A stretch of 34,529 bases of DNA, taken from positions 1 through 34,529 of the forward strand of contig CAZXTF010000004.1 in assembly GCA_964643605.1 (NCBI GenBank), written 5' to 3'. Position numbers and translations under genes: made by a program. Shown in pieces: positions 7,445 through 15,776 of the stretch. Source of the DNA: CAMTWJ01 sp964643605. GTDB taxonomy: Bacteria; Patescibacteriota; Saccharimonadia; Saccharimonadales; 2-12-FULL-41-12. Numbering within the stretch: position 1 is the stretch's first letter; each line of letters opens with the position of its first letter. The notes under the pieces are model-generated. The model saw only the letters and a program-made list of their open reading frames with translations, was not told the origin of the DNA and made no database searches.

Positions 7445-8339
7445 ATGCAAAAAGAGTTATTCGAAGTTGTTTATAACGATTCCTGGCAGCAGTTTATTGA
7501 TACGATATATGCCTGGTTCTCTACTCATGGTATCAAAATAGCTTTTTTACTCTTTATAGGCTGGTTTTTGTATAGATATGGTGCTCGGGCATTAAACCGT
7601 ATTGTACACCGAACAATTAGGCGAGATCTTTACCCAACGAAGGCAGATCGAGATAAGCGAGTCAAAACTCTAGACAACTTGATCAATGGCAGTGTAAAGC
7701 TCATCGTTTTTCTCGTATTCGGACTGATGATCTTGAGTGAACTTGGTGTAAATACCGCTCCGCTACTTGCAAGTGCTGGGATCTTGGGGATTGCATTAGG
7801 TTTTGGTGCTCAGAGTTTAATACGAGATTTTACCAGCGGTATTTTTATTATTGCCGACAACCAATATCGTGTAGGTGATATTGTTCGACTCAACGACATC
7901 GAAGGTAAAGTTGAAGCAATCACTATTCGGACAACCGTCTTGCGAGATTTGGGCGGTAATGTGTTTCATATCCCAAACGGAAGCATTGTAGTAACGGCAA
8001 ATATGACTATGGGATACGGCGGCATTAATGAAAACCTAATCATTGACGAGTCAGCTGACATTGAGCGAGTGGAACACATTATAAATCATGTTGGTGAGCA
8101 GATGGCATCAGACCCACAATTTAAGAATAAGATTAAGGTTGCGCCGTACTTTAAGCGAGTTGTTGGATTCACTCCAGAAGGTATAGANNNNNNNNNNAGA
8201 GATCAAAATACTCGGCCAAGCTACTGCCAACGACCAATGGATAGTACAAGATGAAATGTACAAGCAGTTACTGATAGCTTTCCGGCACAACAGAATGAAG
8301 ATACCGACCAGCAAAAAGCCAACTTTGCGTAAAAAATAG
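7445..8339 (+). CDS. mscS: Small-conductance mechanosensitive channel, MscS family (interrupted by a scaffold gap)
   Basis: Membrane channel that opens under hypo-osmotic stress. There are three hydrophobic segments, then the pore-lining helix region (LLASAGILGIALGFGAQSLI, about residues 109-128), then the beta domain (VGDIVRLNDIEGKVEAITIR) and the start of the C-terminal alpha-beta domain. The ten-N run at 8188-8197 shifts the frame. The downstream part continues as EIKILGQATANDQWIVQDEM and ends TSKKPTLRKK at TAG 8337-8339. Removing the Ns and merging the shared AGA on either side gives an in-frame ...FTPEGIEIKILG..., which fits the family. The real protein is then about 293 aa and intact, so this is not a pseudogene. 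Confidence 0.9.
8188..8197. other. Scaffold gap (10 N) inside mscS
   Basis: The flanks end and begin with AGA. Collapsing the Ns and one AGA copy restores the reading frame, so the real gap is probably zero or negative in length. Confidence 0.85.
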
Positions 8340-8350
8340 GAGGAGATACT

Positions 8351-8605
8351 ATGCCCGAAGATACAGCAAAAACCACACCCCCAGCATCAAAACCACAAGC
8401 TATGGATGTAATCGCAAAACCTGCCGCTGAAGAAAAGGTAGTAGAAGCAAAAGATAATGAAGCTGCTCAAGACAAGCCCAGCAAACAAGAAGAGCCAGGA
8501 GTTACCAAACCCAAAAAATCTATGCCCATAGGAGCTATCATTATGGCACTCCTAATCGGCGGCGGGCTCATTGCTGTAACAGTTTTTTCTCAGTTGCAAA
8601 AATAA
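8351..8605 (+). CDS. Small tail-anchored protein, function unknown
   Basis: 84 aa. Residues 1-58 are charged and low in complexity (Ala, Lys, Glu, Pro), probably disordered; residues about 59-80 form one hydrophobic span (MPIGAIIMALLIGGGLIAVT), and only four residues follow it. This would place the N-terminal part in the cytoplasm if inserted as a tail anchor. A strong Shine-Dalgarno (AGGAGGAG) overlaps the mscS stop region, so it is co-transcribed with mscS. It abuts the convergent glycosylase gene without a spacer. No family recognised; a real gene given its position and ribosome-binding site. Confidence 0.75.
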   Translation: MPEDTAKTTPPASKPQAMDVIAKPAAEEKVVEAKDNEAAQDKPSKQEEPGVTKPKKSMPIGAIIMALLIGGGLIAVTVFSQLQK

Positions 8606-9409
8606 CTATTGAGCGAGATGGTATTGATCTTTAGTTTTTTCAATAAAGCCTTCTTTTTTGAGAGTCTCTGTAATTGCTGTAACTCTCAGGTCCTTAATAT
8701 TTTTTTGTAGTTTCTTAAGAGGCTTTGGCCCTGCTGATAACTCTCGCAAAATCATGCCTCTAATCTGCCTATCTGATCCCACAAATTTTGACTGACGAAC
8801 GTATGATTTACTTCGATTATTCGGATTCCCGTACGTCTTTTTAATAAATGTACCGTAATCCATAAGGGCCCAATACCAATCACGTGGAGATTCTTGTAGA
8901 GTTTTCTGTACTAAATCTAGGATTTCCCCATCCGCAACATCATCACAATCTTGGAAAAAATGATACAAAAACACACTGCGGATATTAGTTTCTATAAAAA
9001 TTTCAGGCACGTTAAATGCATAGACCAAAATTGCCGAAGCCGTGTTTGGGCCAATACCTGGCAGCGTTATTAGTTCTTCTTTGCTCTTTGGCATTGCCCC
9101 AGAATATTTTTCCTGAATACCTTTGGCGGCCAAATGAAGATATTTTGCCCTTCGATTATAGCCCAGCCCTTGCCAGGCAATTAGTACTTCTGATAACGGT
9201 GCATCTGCTAAAACCTGATTGGACGGAAATCGAGATAAGAACTGTTCGTACTTTATAATCACTCTAGGTACTTGTGTTTGTTGCAGCATAATCTCAGAGA
9301 TCATAATTTTATACGGATCGAAGGTACCGTCGCTTTCAGGAACTCGCCATGGTAACTCACGCCCACTATGCGCATAATGCTCCCACACTGTCTCGATAAA
9401 TTCATTCAT
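8606..9409 (-). CDS. MutY-like adenine DNA glycosylase (HhH-GPD), without the Fe-S cluster
   Basis: Base-excision repair enzyme of the HhH-GPD superfamily, 267 aa from the ATG giving MNEFIETVWEHYAHSGRELP. MutY landmarks are LPWR, the catalytic Glu in ISEIMLQQTQV (about residue 43), WQGLGYNRRA, and the helix-hairpin-helix LPGIGPNTASAI (about 120). Two features are unusual. The position of the catalytic Asp (MutY has LDGNVKRV) reads FIETNIRSV, with Glu for Asp. The four-cysteine Fe-S loop that follows LMDLG in MutY is absent: here LMDYGTFIKKTYGNPNNRSK has no Cys. The last 60 residues resemble a winged helix (ILRELSAG...ITETLKKEGFIEK) rather than the MutT-like domain. Activity on A:8-oxoG is plausible but not assured. 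Confidence 0.82.
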   Translation of the reverse strand: MNEFIETVWEHYAHSGRELPWRVPESDGTFDPYKIMISEIMLQQTQVPRVIIKYEQFLSRFPSNQVLADAPLSEVLIAWQGLGYNRRAKYLHLAAKGIQEKYSGAMPKSKEELITLPGIGPNTASAILVYAFNVPEIFIETNIRSVFLYHFFQDCDDVADGEILDLVQKTLQESPRDWYWALMDYGTFIKKTYGNPNNRSKSYVRQSKFVGSDRQIRGMILRELSAGPKPLKKLQKNIKDLRVTAITETLKKEGFIEKTKDQYHLAQ

Positions 9410-9564
9410 AGACAATCCCCATTCTACCAAACCCTCAACTTTAAAATAGGGAGACCAAGACCGAGCATCGAACAAAAGGGAAAAGAGCAACCAGAGCAGT
9501 CAAATTTACTTTGCTGCCCTGCGTGATGAGAAAAACCGTAGGTTTGTCTTATAAGGCGAAGCCG

Positions 9565-11677
9565 CTAATAATAGTACCAACGGTCCATGCCAGCAACGTT
9601 GGTTACATCGACAATTTTCTTCGGCTCGCCGCCACGTAAGTTCAAGACATAGTCAGCCGTTTCTTGGCTATTACTAACTCTATACACTACATGACTATCA
9701 CCTAGCCATGCTACTGGATTTTTTAGACCACTGGACGACCGAATGACCTCATCTTCTTTTGTATTTGTGTCGTAGGCAAGTAGCACACCCTTACCGTCTC
9801 GGTCATCAACCCATAGACTTCTCTTGCCATCAGGGCTGTTTATATAAATACGAGACTTGAGAATTGCTGGAGGACCTCCTGCTTTTGCAAAACTACCTGT
9901 TGATACTTCGTAGTCATACCAGTCTTGACCAACAGAGGCGCTAATTTTATCGTAACTAACCCTAAATAAGTTCCATACTTCTTTGTTATACACTGTTTTT
10001 CTGTCGTTGCCATCGGCATTAACTTTAAATAACCCCACTTGCCCATTTATTTTATAAAGCGCAGGACTGTAGTAGATGGTATTGCCAACAATAAGAACGT
10101 CATTAAAGTAGTTGGTACTCGCTAGCTCTTTCTCTCCATCGTCACTGGTGTTATATGATAAAAGTTTATGACGATTAGTGCTTTCTGCACTTTCACCCTG
10201 AGCAATTTTCACGTAGACCAGCCTGTCACCTGCCCAGCCAACTATTTGGATTCTTTCGGAGTCTGCGAGCTTCGTGGTTTCATTTGTTTTTAAATCAAGC
10301 AGGGTCAAGCTAGCAAGCTGATAGCCATCTTGGTTCCTAGCATTGCCTCGAGTCGAGACTAATGCCGCCAGATCTTTGGTAGGATGTATTACCAAAGACA
10401 TAGTATCTTCTCGTTCGGTACCAGTGCCAGCCAATATCTTCTCTTCGTTTTTGCCGTCGACATCAATTTTATACACATCGTACTTACCACTCCGCTTTGA
10501 GATAAATGCATGCTTCTTAGCAGGGGCTAGCTTGATTTCTTGCGATTGTTTATTTGCTACTGGCACCTTTAGATTTTCGGTTCGATAGTCATCAGCAGTT
10601 ATAGCAATCTCCAACTCAGCCTCTTTAGTAGTAGGGACAGTCAAGATAATCTCTCCATGCTCATTTGCTTGAGCACTTGATTCGCCGCTAGTTGCTTCTG
10701 CACCTTTTATCGGCTTATCAGATAAGAAATCTTTCACATTAAAGGTGTACTGGCTACCAACAGGAGTTAATCGTATTTCACCCAGAGGATTACTGCCCCA
10801 GCCGATAGTAATAGTCCTGTCAACCTCTGCGAACGCCGGTTTTTTAATAATAAACTTCTGTTGTCCGAGCTTAATATCTGAAAGCCTTACATTACCCTCT
10901 TTGTCAGTTTTACTTGACTGTGAGCCAATCTGAACTTCGACATTTTTAAGCGGTTGGCTGGTTTTTTGGTCGAGCACCCTAACCGAGCTTGAGCTTCGCA
11001 CCCCGGCTGTATTTAAGATGAAATATCTAGTTGTCGGAATTGCTGCTAAAGCAATGACGGCAAGCAAGATAAAAGCAATGGTTAGCTTGCGATACAGTGG
11101 ATTATGCCACCAGGTCGCAAAAAAGTTTTTAACCTTTTGCCCAAAACTCTTCTTTGGCTTTATGGCTGCCTCTGCGGCTTTATTTTTATTGGCGGCTAAG
11201 AGCTCATTTGACTCCTCGGCTACAATATCATCAACGGCTTTGTTGGTATATGGATCTTCAAATTCTTCGTGCTCGGGCTTGGGCAATCCTGGTTCAGTAT
11301 CAGCAGGAGGTACAGCCTCTTCAGTCTGCGGTTCTTCTTGAGGCTCTTCAGGCTCAGTATTTGGCGCTGGCTCTGTTTCTTCCTTGGCGATATCTGGCAA
11401 CTTATCAGTTGGCAAAAGCGGAGCACTTGTTGATTTCTCTGGAGCATTATCTGTCGCCGGTTCAGNNNNNNNNNNGGCATCGACGGTTTCACGGTGCTGG
11501 GCTCGCAGACGGTGCCGTTCCGTCAGCTGGCGGACTTCGGCGTTACCTTCGACAGCTTGTCGCCGGTTCAGCAGACAGCTCAGTACTCATCATTGCATCA
11601 ATTTTAGCTTCCGTCTCTGGATCGACTTTGGAGCCAAATAAACTACTGGGTTGGTTTTTGTCTTTTTTGTTTGCCAT
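9565..11677 (-). CDS. Large membrane-anchored beta-propeller protein, function unknown (interrupted by a scaffold gap)
   Basis: Reassembled, the protein is about 668 aa. It starts at the ATG at 11677 (MANKKDKNQPSSLFGSK...), reaches ELSAEPAT, and continues across the gap in the same frame as DNAPEKSTSAPLL. The order is a long acidic, Pro/Glu-rich cytoplasmic region (to about residue 150), a basic stretch, one transmembrane segment (LTIAFILLAVIALAAI), a carboxypeptidase-regulatory-like beta-sandwich (SVRVLDQKTSQPLKNVEVQI, then SSKTDKEGN), a second such domain, and a TolB/WD-like propeller of about 330 residues with blades such as DVYKIDVDGKNEEKIL and GLFKVNADGNDRKTVY. It is probably an exported cell-surface protein. 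No enzyme motif is seen. Confidence 0.8.
11466..11475. other. Scaffold gap (10 N) inside the propeller gene
   Basis: The 14-mer TGTCGCCGGTTCAG occurs just left of the Ns (11452-11465) and again at 11558-11571. Joining the two copies removes the Ns plus the intervening foreign sequence and leaves one continuous frame. Confidence 0.85.
11476..11557. other. Probable foreign sequence at a contig end
   Basis: 82 bp, visibly GC-rich and codon-biased to G or C at third positions, unlike its surroundings. The plus strand has an open frame reading GIDGFTVLGSQTV then PFRQLADFGVTF. It breaks the propeller gene with a stop (…SCRR then TAA on the minus strand). Most likely an assembly extension from another organism through the shared 14-mer. 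Confidence 0.7.
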
Positions 11678-11724
11678 TTAGTAATGTTATGTTTTACAGG
11701 CTTATCATACCAGATTTAGCATAA

Positions 11725-12702
11725 TTAATATAGCGCTACAGTCTCTGGGTCATCATAGCTTTCACCACCAGCTAATTCTAGGTTGCCAAGTAGCTTAGTA
11801 AGTACGGCTTCTACAGACACAATCCCAACTATTTTTTGATTTTCATTAATTGCTAAAAATATTTGGCTTTTAGTCTGTATAAATGCATCTAGGAGAGCCC
11901 ACAGCGGCTGCTTTTCGTGAATATAGAATAATTCTTCGTCCATAACATCACTAATCTTTCCCCCCTCGGCGTGAGCTAGCAGATCGTGAATATAGAAAAA
12001 ACCTATAATATTCTTCTTTTTGGGCTGTCTAACGGGGAACCACCCTTGTCCGATCTTGTGAAGTTCATCTATCAATATCGGACCTATTGCATCAGCAGCA
12101 CTGACAACACGAACCGAATCAAATGGCAACATCACATCTTTTATGCGCTTATGGTCACTCTGTAAAATATGGAGTACTGCCTCGACTTGCTGTGCTTCGA
12201 GGACTGGCCTGCTCGCAGTCTTTTGGCCTTTAAAAAAGTTCGTAGCTTCTTCTCGAGAAATGCTCACACCCTTGCTCGGAATAAATCTGGTTAGTAAACT
12301 ATCCGCCACTTTGGCACCCGGAGAAACACTGCTCAGTATTTTAGCTACTTGCGGGGAGATTTTTGTTGCGATAGTAACGCAAATTTTCAAGGCTCGAGTA
12401 TTTGGAATTGCTAGAAAGATTACCGACAAGAAGACAACATAAAATAAATAGTTCCATATGTCATCAAAAACTTTGCTAGAAATGAGCACGCTGCCAGCCG
12501 AGACAAGAACAATGAGACTCCAAAAAACTATATTGACTGACCTACCGTACTTTGCAACCTGGTGCAGCTGGCGAGCAATTGTGTCTCCTTCTCGAGATCT
12601 GTGCGAAAGTTCGCTGACTGGAATAGAGGTATAGACCGTTCTAAGTCTTGATAAAAAAAATGCTATGCCCACGAAGAGTATGAGAAGTACTATCTCAACC
12701 AT
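11725..12702 (-). CDS. CBS-domain membrane protein (CorC/CNNM-like)
   Basis: 325 aa. Hydrophobic segments lie at about 3-16, 58-77 and 85-102, followed by a linker (SISREEATNFFKGQK) and a pair of CBS modules (about 185-310) containing RIKDVMLPFDSVRVVSAADA, GWFPVRQPKKKNIIGFFYIHDLL and SQIFLAINENQKIVGIVSVE. This is the DUF21/CNNM plus CBS arrangement of CorC/HlyC-type proteins linked to divalent-cation efflux, although the membrane part is shorter and more divergent than in typical members. CBS pairs usually bind adenine nucleotides. It is monocistronic. A TACTAT box ends 6 nt before the ATG, suggesting a leaderless mRNA. Confidence 0.78.
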   Translation of the reverse strand: MVEIVLLILFVGIAFFLSRLRTVYTSIPVSELSHRSREGDTIARQLHQVAKYGRSVNIVFWSLIVLVSAGSVLISSKVFDDIWNYLFYVVFLSVIFLAIPNTRALKICVTIATKISPQVAKILSSVSPGAKVADSLLTRFIPSKGVSISREEATNFFKGQKTASRPVLEAQQVEAVLHILQSDHKRIKDVMLPFDSVRVVSAADAIGPILIDELHKIGQGWFPVRQPKKKNIIGFFYIHDLLAHAEGGKISDVMDEELFYIHEKQPLWALLDAFIQTKSQIFLAINENQKIVGIVSVEAVLTKLLGNLELAGGESYDDPETVALY

Positions 12703-12761
12703 ACCTCTATAGTAAGCTTTCTGCTTCTGATATGTAAATAGCCTTCAGCTAATCGACAAAA

Positions 12762-12770
12762 TGGTATTAT
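12762..12770 (+). promoter_or_regulatory. Extended -10 promoter of the DsbA-like gene
   Basis: TG-G-TATTAT, with TATAAA overlapping it. The leader to the ATG at 12809 is about 32 nt, with TTAGGG close to the start. Confidence 0.45.
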
Positions 12771-12808
12771 AAAGAATACGTAAATAAAGATTGGGGATTT
12801 TTAGGGTT

Positions 12809-13462
12809 ATGAGCAAACAATTTTTAGCAATTCTAGCAATAATTGTAGTGGTTTTTGTAGGAGTCTTTGCGTTTACACGATCAAAGTCAGACACTCCGGG
12901 CAGCAATAATGGTGATAATTCAGCTCAAACGAGCAACCATACTATCGGAGCGGGCAACAAAGGGGTGACGCTGGTTGAATACGGTGACTTCCAATGTCCT
13001 GCATGTAAGAGCTACTACCCTGTTGTGAAGCAAGTTAAAGAATTATACGGTGATGATATTACGTTTCAGTTTATGCACTTTCCGCTTACTCAAATTCACC
13101 CTAACGCTATGGTAGCTAGCCGAGCAGCAGAAGCAGCTGGCAAACAAGGAAAGTTCTTTGAGATGCATGATTTTTTGTACGAAAATCAGGATTCTTGGAG
13201 TAGCGACTCCAACCCTACCCCACTATTTGAGTCTTTTGCCGCTCAGCTTGAGCTTGATATTGATCAGTTCAAGTCTGATATGATGAGCGCTCAGGTCTTA
13301 GCAACAATCAATGCTGATCTAAAGTCTGGTCAAGCACTTGGCGCAAACTCTACTCCGACCTTTGTAATAAACGGCAAAAAACTCGACAAAAATCCAACGA
13401 GTCTCGATGAATTTAAACAACTGATCGATGAAGAGATTGCTCGGGCAAACCCCACCAACTAG
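12809..13462 (+). CDS. DsbA-like thiol-disulphide oxidoreductase, membrane-anchored
   Basis: 217 aa from the ATG giving MSKQFLAILAIIVVVF; the upstream TTG at 12791 adds six residues and lacks support. An N-terminal signal anchor (about 5-24) is followed by a flexible Ser/Asn linker and a thioredoxin-fold domain with active site CPAC (Cys63 and Cys66) in EYGDFQCPACKSYYP. The helical insertion (HPNAMVASRAAEAAGKQGKF) and the cis-Pro loop (ANSTPTFVING) are typical of the DsbA/BdbD/thioredoxin_4 family. It catalyses disulphide formation in exported proteins. This fits the paired cysteines in several exported proteins here, such as the two at 32.7-34.5 kb. No DsbB-like partner is visible in the window. 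Confidence 0.92.
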   Translation: MSKQFLAILAIIVVVFVGVFAFTRSKSDTPGSNNGDNSAQTSNHTIGAGNKGVTLVEYGDFQCPACKSYYPVVKQVKELYGDDITFQFMHFPLTQIHPNAMVASRAAEAAGKQGKFFEMHDFLYENQDSWSSDSNPTPLFESFAAQLELDIDQFKSDMMSAQVLATINADLKSGQALGANSTPTFVINGKKLDKNPTSLDEFKQLIDEEIARANPTN

Positions 13463-13502
13463 ACCAGCTCTTAAATACGGTAGGTAGGCTTACTTACTAG
13501 CC

Positions 13503-13991
13503 CTAGGTTTGTGATTTTTTATTAAGTTTATTAATAAGCTTATTAACACTTTGTATGCTCGGTACTGACAGGTGCTTACGACGTTCATGTTCTGCCTCAA
13601 TCGTAGCCTCAAGCTTTTTCATAATAGGGCTAGTCGCAGCCTTCTCATGAAGCTCATCAAATTCTTTGTCTAACTGAGCTAGCTCTTCGTCAGTAAGCTG
13701 CTCTAGACCCACAAAAGCACCTCGAGCATGTGTTGTCACCCGAATTAGCTCATCTAGCTTAAGCTGCATAGCTTTTCCGTCTCGATTCTGAGTATTTTGG
13801 ATCAAAAATACCATTAAGAATGTAACAATTGTCGTACCCGTATTAATAATGAGTTGCCATGTGTCAGAAAAGCCAAATAAAGGTCCGGAAACTGCCCATA
13901 TTACGACAATAAAGATAGCAAGAACGAAGGTATAGGCTGACCCTGCAGCTACAGATACTTTGTTAGATACTTTTCTAAAGATATCCCTCAT
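13503..13991 (-). CDS. Low-affinity iron permease family protein
   Basis: 162 aa with two transmembrane segments: YTFVLAIFIVVIWAVSGPLF (about 20-39) and IINTGTTIVTFLMVFLIQ (about 48-65). The second is followed by the highly characteristic NTQNRDGKAMQLKLDELIR, found in the bacterial family annotated as low-affinity iron permease. The rest is a charged helical tail. The family name comes from a fungal protein; iron transport by bacterial members is not established to my knowledge. A Shine-Dalgarno (AAAGG) precedes the ATG. It converges with the DsbA-like gene, 40 nt apart. Confidence 0.85.
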   Translation of the reverse strand: MRDIFRKVSNKVSVAAGSAYTFVLAIFIVVIWAVSGPLFGFSDTWQLIINTGTTIVTFLMVFLIQNTQNRDGKAMQLKLDELIRVTTHARGAFVGLEQLTDEELAQLDKEFDELHEKAATSPIMKKLEATIEAEHERRKHLSVPSIQSVNKLINKLNKKSQT

Positions 13992-14027
13992 TTATGTATG
14001 GCCTTTCTTTGGTCGTCAAGCATAAGT

Positions 14028-14056
14028 CCTGTAAACTTATACGTAGTAGTTACAGG
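14028..14056. repeat. Short inverted repeat upstream of the antiporter gene
   Basis: Perfect 7-bp arms CCTGTAA (14028-14034) and TTACAGG (14050-14056) around a 15-nt loop, in the divergent spacer between the iron-permease-family gene and kefB. It could be an operator or part of a leader hairpin. The scaffold gap 7 nt further on hides the rest of the kefB promoter. Confidence 0.35.
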
Positions 14057-14063
14057 GTAACAC

Positions 14064-14073
14064 NNNNNNNNNN
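14064..14073. other. Scaffold gap (10 N), intergenic
   Basis: Lies between the divergent 13991 and 14082 starts. The flanks share no overlap, so the true gap length is unknown and part of the kefB promoter may be missing. Confidence 0.8.
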
Positions 14074-14081
14074 AATACAAT

Positions 14082-15776
14082 ATGCATGCAGATTCAGTTT
14101 TTAGCGAATTAAGTCTAGTAATAGTCGTTACTGTTGTTGTTTCGATTATTATGAAGCTCATCAAGCAGCCTCTTATATTAGGTTATATCCTATCTGGTAT
14201 ATTGGTTGGCCCTGCTGGTTTTAACCTTATTCACTCTACAGAGCTTTTCGCTGCGTTCTCAGGTATTGGTATCGCTCTACTGTTATTCATTATTGGACTT
14301 GGTATGAATGTGGGCGAGCTGCGTAGACTCGGTAGTGTCGTCATGCTTACTGCTGGCACTATATTCTTAACTATTAGCTCACTAGGGTTCGCAACAGCAA
14401 CTGTTTTTGGGTTCTCAAAGACAGAAGCATTCATTACTGGTCTTGCTCTCTTCTTTAGCAGCACCATTATTATCGTTAAGATATTGTCTGACAAAAAAGA
14501 GCAAAACCGCCTTCATGGGCAAATTGCTATCGGTGTTATTATCGTTGATGATATTGTCGCCACACTTGCACTTTTGTTCGTGGTAGCAGGTAAAGATGGT
14601 GGGTTCCAAATGTCCGAACTTATCCTTCTGGCCGCCAAGTCTATATTCTTACTAATAGCGCTTGCTATATGTAGTATTAAGCTGATTCCTCGAACGGCAA
14701 AATATATAGCATCAAATCAAGAGCTTCTATTCTTATTCGCTATTGGCTGGGGATTCGGGGTTGCAACTTTGTTCGAAAAAGCAGGATTCTCAATAGAGAT
14801 TGGCGCCCTATTTGCGGGTATCGCCCTTGCTACGTCTCCTTATGTCCAAGAGATCGCTGCTCGTCTTAAGCCACTGAGAGACTTCTTCGTAGTGCTGTTC
14901 TTTATAGCCTTGGGGGAAAGTATGAATATCAGCAATATCATGTCGGGTATCGTGCCTGCTATAGCTCTGTCAGCTATTGTTATCCTGATTAAGCCGCTGG
15001 CTGTTATCTCTGTAACTGGGCTTATGGGATATACAAAACGTGTAGCCTTCAAGGCAGGAATTAACCTCTCGCAAATTAGTGAGTTCTCAATCATTCTTGT
15101 GCTCCTGGCGGCCAGTGTAGGCATGGTTAGCCCCGAGTTGAGCGCAGTTATAACTCTCGTAGCTATCATCACAATAGCCACCTCGACATACCTTATGCAG
15201 TACGACGATGAATTATTCGAAAAGTTTGACCGCATCAACCTACGCTTTTTCGAAAAAGAAGTAACCTACAAAGAAAAACGTGACTCAAAACCATACCAAC
15301 TGGTTCTACTTGGATATCACCACGGTGGACACGAATTCATAAGAACATTCCGAGAGCTTGGCAAAAGATATCTAGTTATCGACTACGATCCCGACGTTAT
15401 CGAGATGCTTGAACGACGAAAGATTGACTATCTCTATGGAGATATTGCCGACATAGAGCTGCTAAAAGAAGCTGGTGTCGATAAAAGCCAACTAGTTGTT
15501 GCTACTATTGGCGACCACGACATTAATAGATTTGTTGTTAGCAACATGGAAAAACTTAATCCTGAAGCAGTAGTTATTTGTCATGCAGATAACATTCAGG
15601 AAGCCACAGAGCTTTACAACCTCGGAGCTAGCTACGTAATGATGCCTCATTATATTGGTAACGAAAGAGTCAGTGCTTTTATTAAGCGAAGTGGCCTAAA
15701 GAAAAGTGAGTTCCAAAAGTATAAAGAAAAGCATCTTGCATACCTAGAAGATCACCACTCCCAGACCGAAATCTAA
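14082..15776 (+). CDS. kefB: Cation:proton antiporter, CPA2 (KefB) family with TrkA-N domain
   Basis: 564 aa. The first 390 residues carry about 12 hydrophobic segments of the Na+/H+-exchanger fold, including LGYILSGILVGPAGF near residue 30, GLALFFSSTIIIVKILSD near 120 and GFSIEIGALFAGIALATSPY near 230. A cytoplasmic RCK/TrkA-N domain follows at about 410-530 (YQLVLLGYHHGGHEFIRTF, VIDYDPDVIEML, YGDIADIELLKEAGVD). The nucleotide-binding glycine motif reads GYHHGG rather than GxGxxG, a variation I have seen in other KefB-like proteins. It probably exchanges K+ or Na+ for H+. No KefF-type ancillary protein is adjacent. The stop overlaps the convergent Cys-rich gene by 4 nt. Confidence 0.9.
   Translation: MHADSVFSELSLVIVVTVVVSIIMKLIKQPLILGYILSGILVGPAGFNLIHSTELFAAFSGIGIALLLFIIGLGMNVGELRRLGSVVMLTAGTIFLTISSLGFATATVFGFSKTEAFITGLALFFSSTIIIVKILSDKKEQNRLHGQIAIGVIIVDDIVATLALLFVVAGKDGGFQMSELILLAAKSIFLLIALAICSIKLIPRTAKYIASNQELLFLFAIGWGFGVATLFEKAGFSIEIGALFAGIALATSPYVQEIAARLKPLRDFFVVLFFIALGESMNISNIMSGIVPAIALSAIVILIKPLAVISVTGLMGYTKRVAFKAGINLSQISEFSIILVLLAASVGMVSPELSAVITLVAIITIATSTYLMQYDDELFEKFDRINLRFFEKEVTYKEKRDSKPYQLVLLGYHHGGHEFIRTFRELGKRYLVIDYDPDVIEMLERRKIDYLYGDIADIELLKEAGVDKSQLVVATIGDHDINRFVVSNMEKLNPEAVVICHADNIQEATELYNLGASYVMMPHYIGNERVSAFIKRSGLKKSEFQKYKEKHLAYLEDHHSQTEI

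Noticed and set aside
7445..8254. mscS as a truncated pseudogene with a shifted C-terminus
   Set aside because: The frame change is due only to the ten Ns; merging the shared AGA restores a normal MscS C-terminus.
9491..9564. tRNA or other structured RNA in the spacer between the propeller gene and the glycosylase gene
   Set aside because: Only a weak bulged hairpin (CAGCAAA with TTTGACTG) is visible. No T-loop, anticodon arm or T-tract was found. No tRNA or rRNA was recognised anywhere in the window.
12791..12808. TTG start giving a longer DsbA-like protein
   Set aside because: The ATG at 12809 begins a normal signal anchor; the extension adds six residues without a ribosome-binding site.
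14494..15238. Long antisense frames opposite kefB, glmS and the propeller gene
   Set aside because: They are shadows of strongly conserved coding sequence on the other strand, with no ribosome-binding site or recognisable product.
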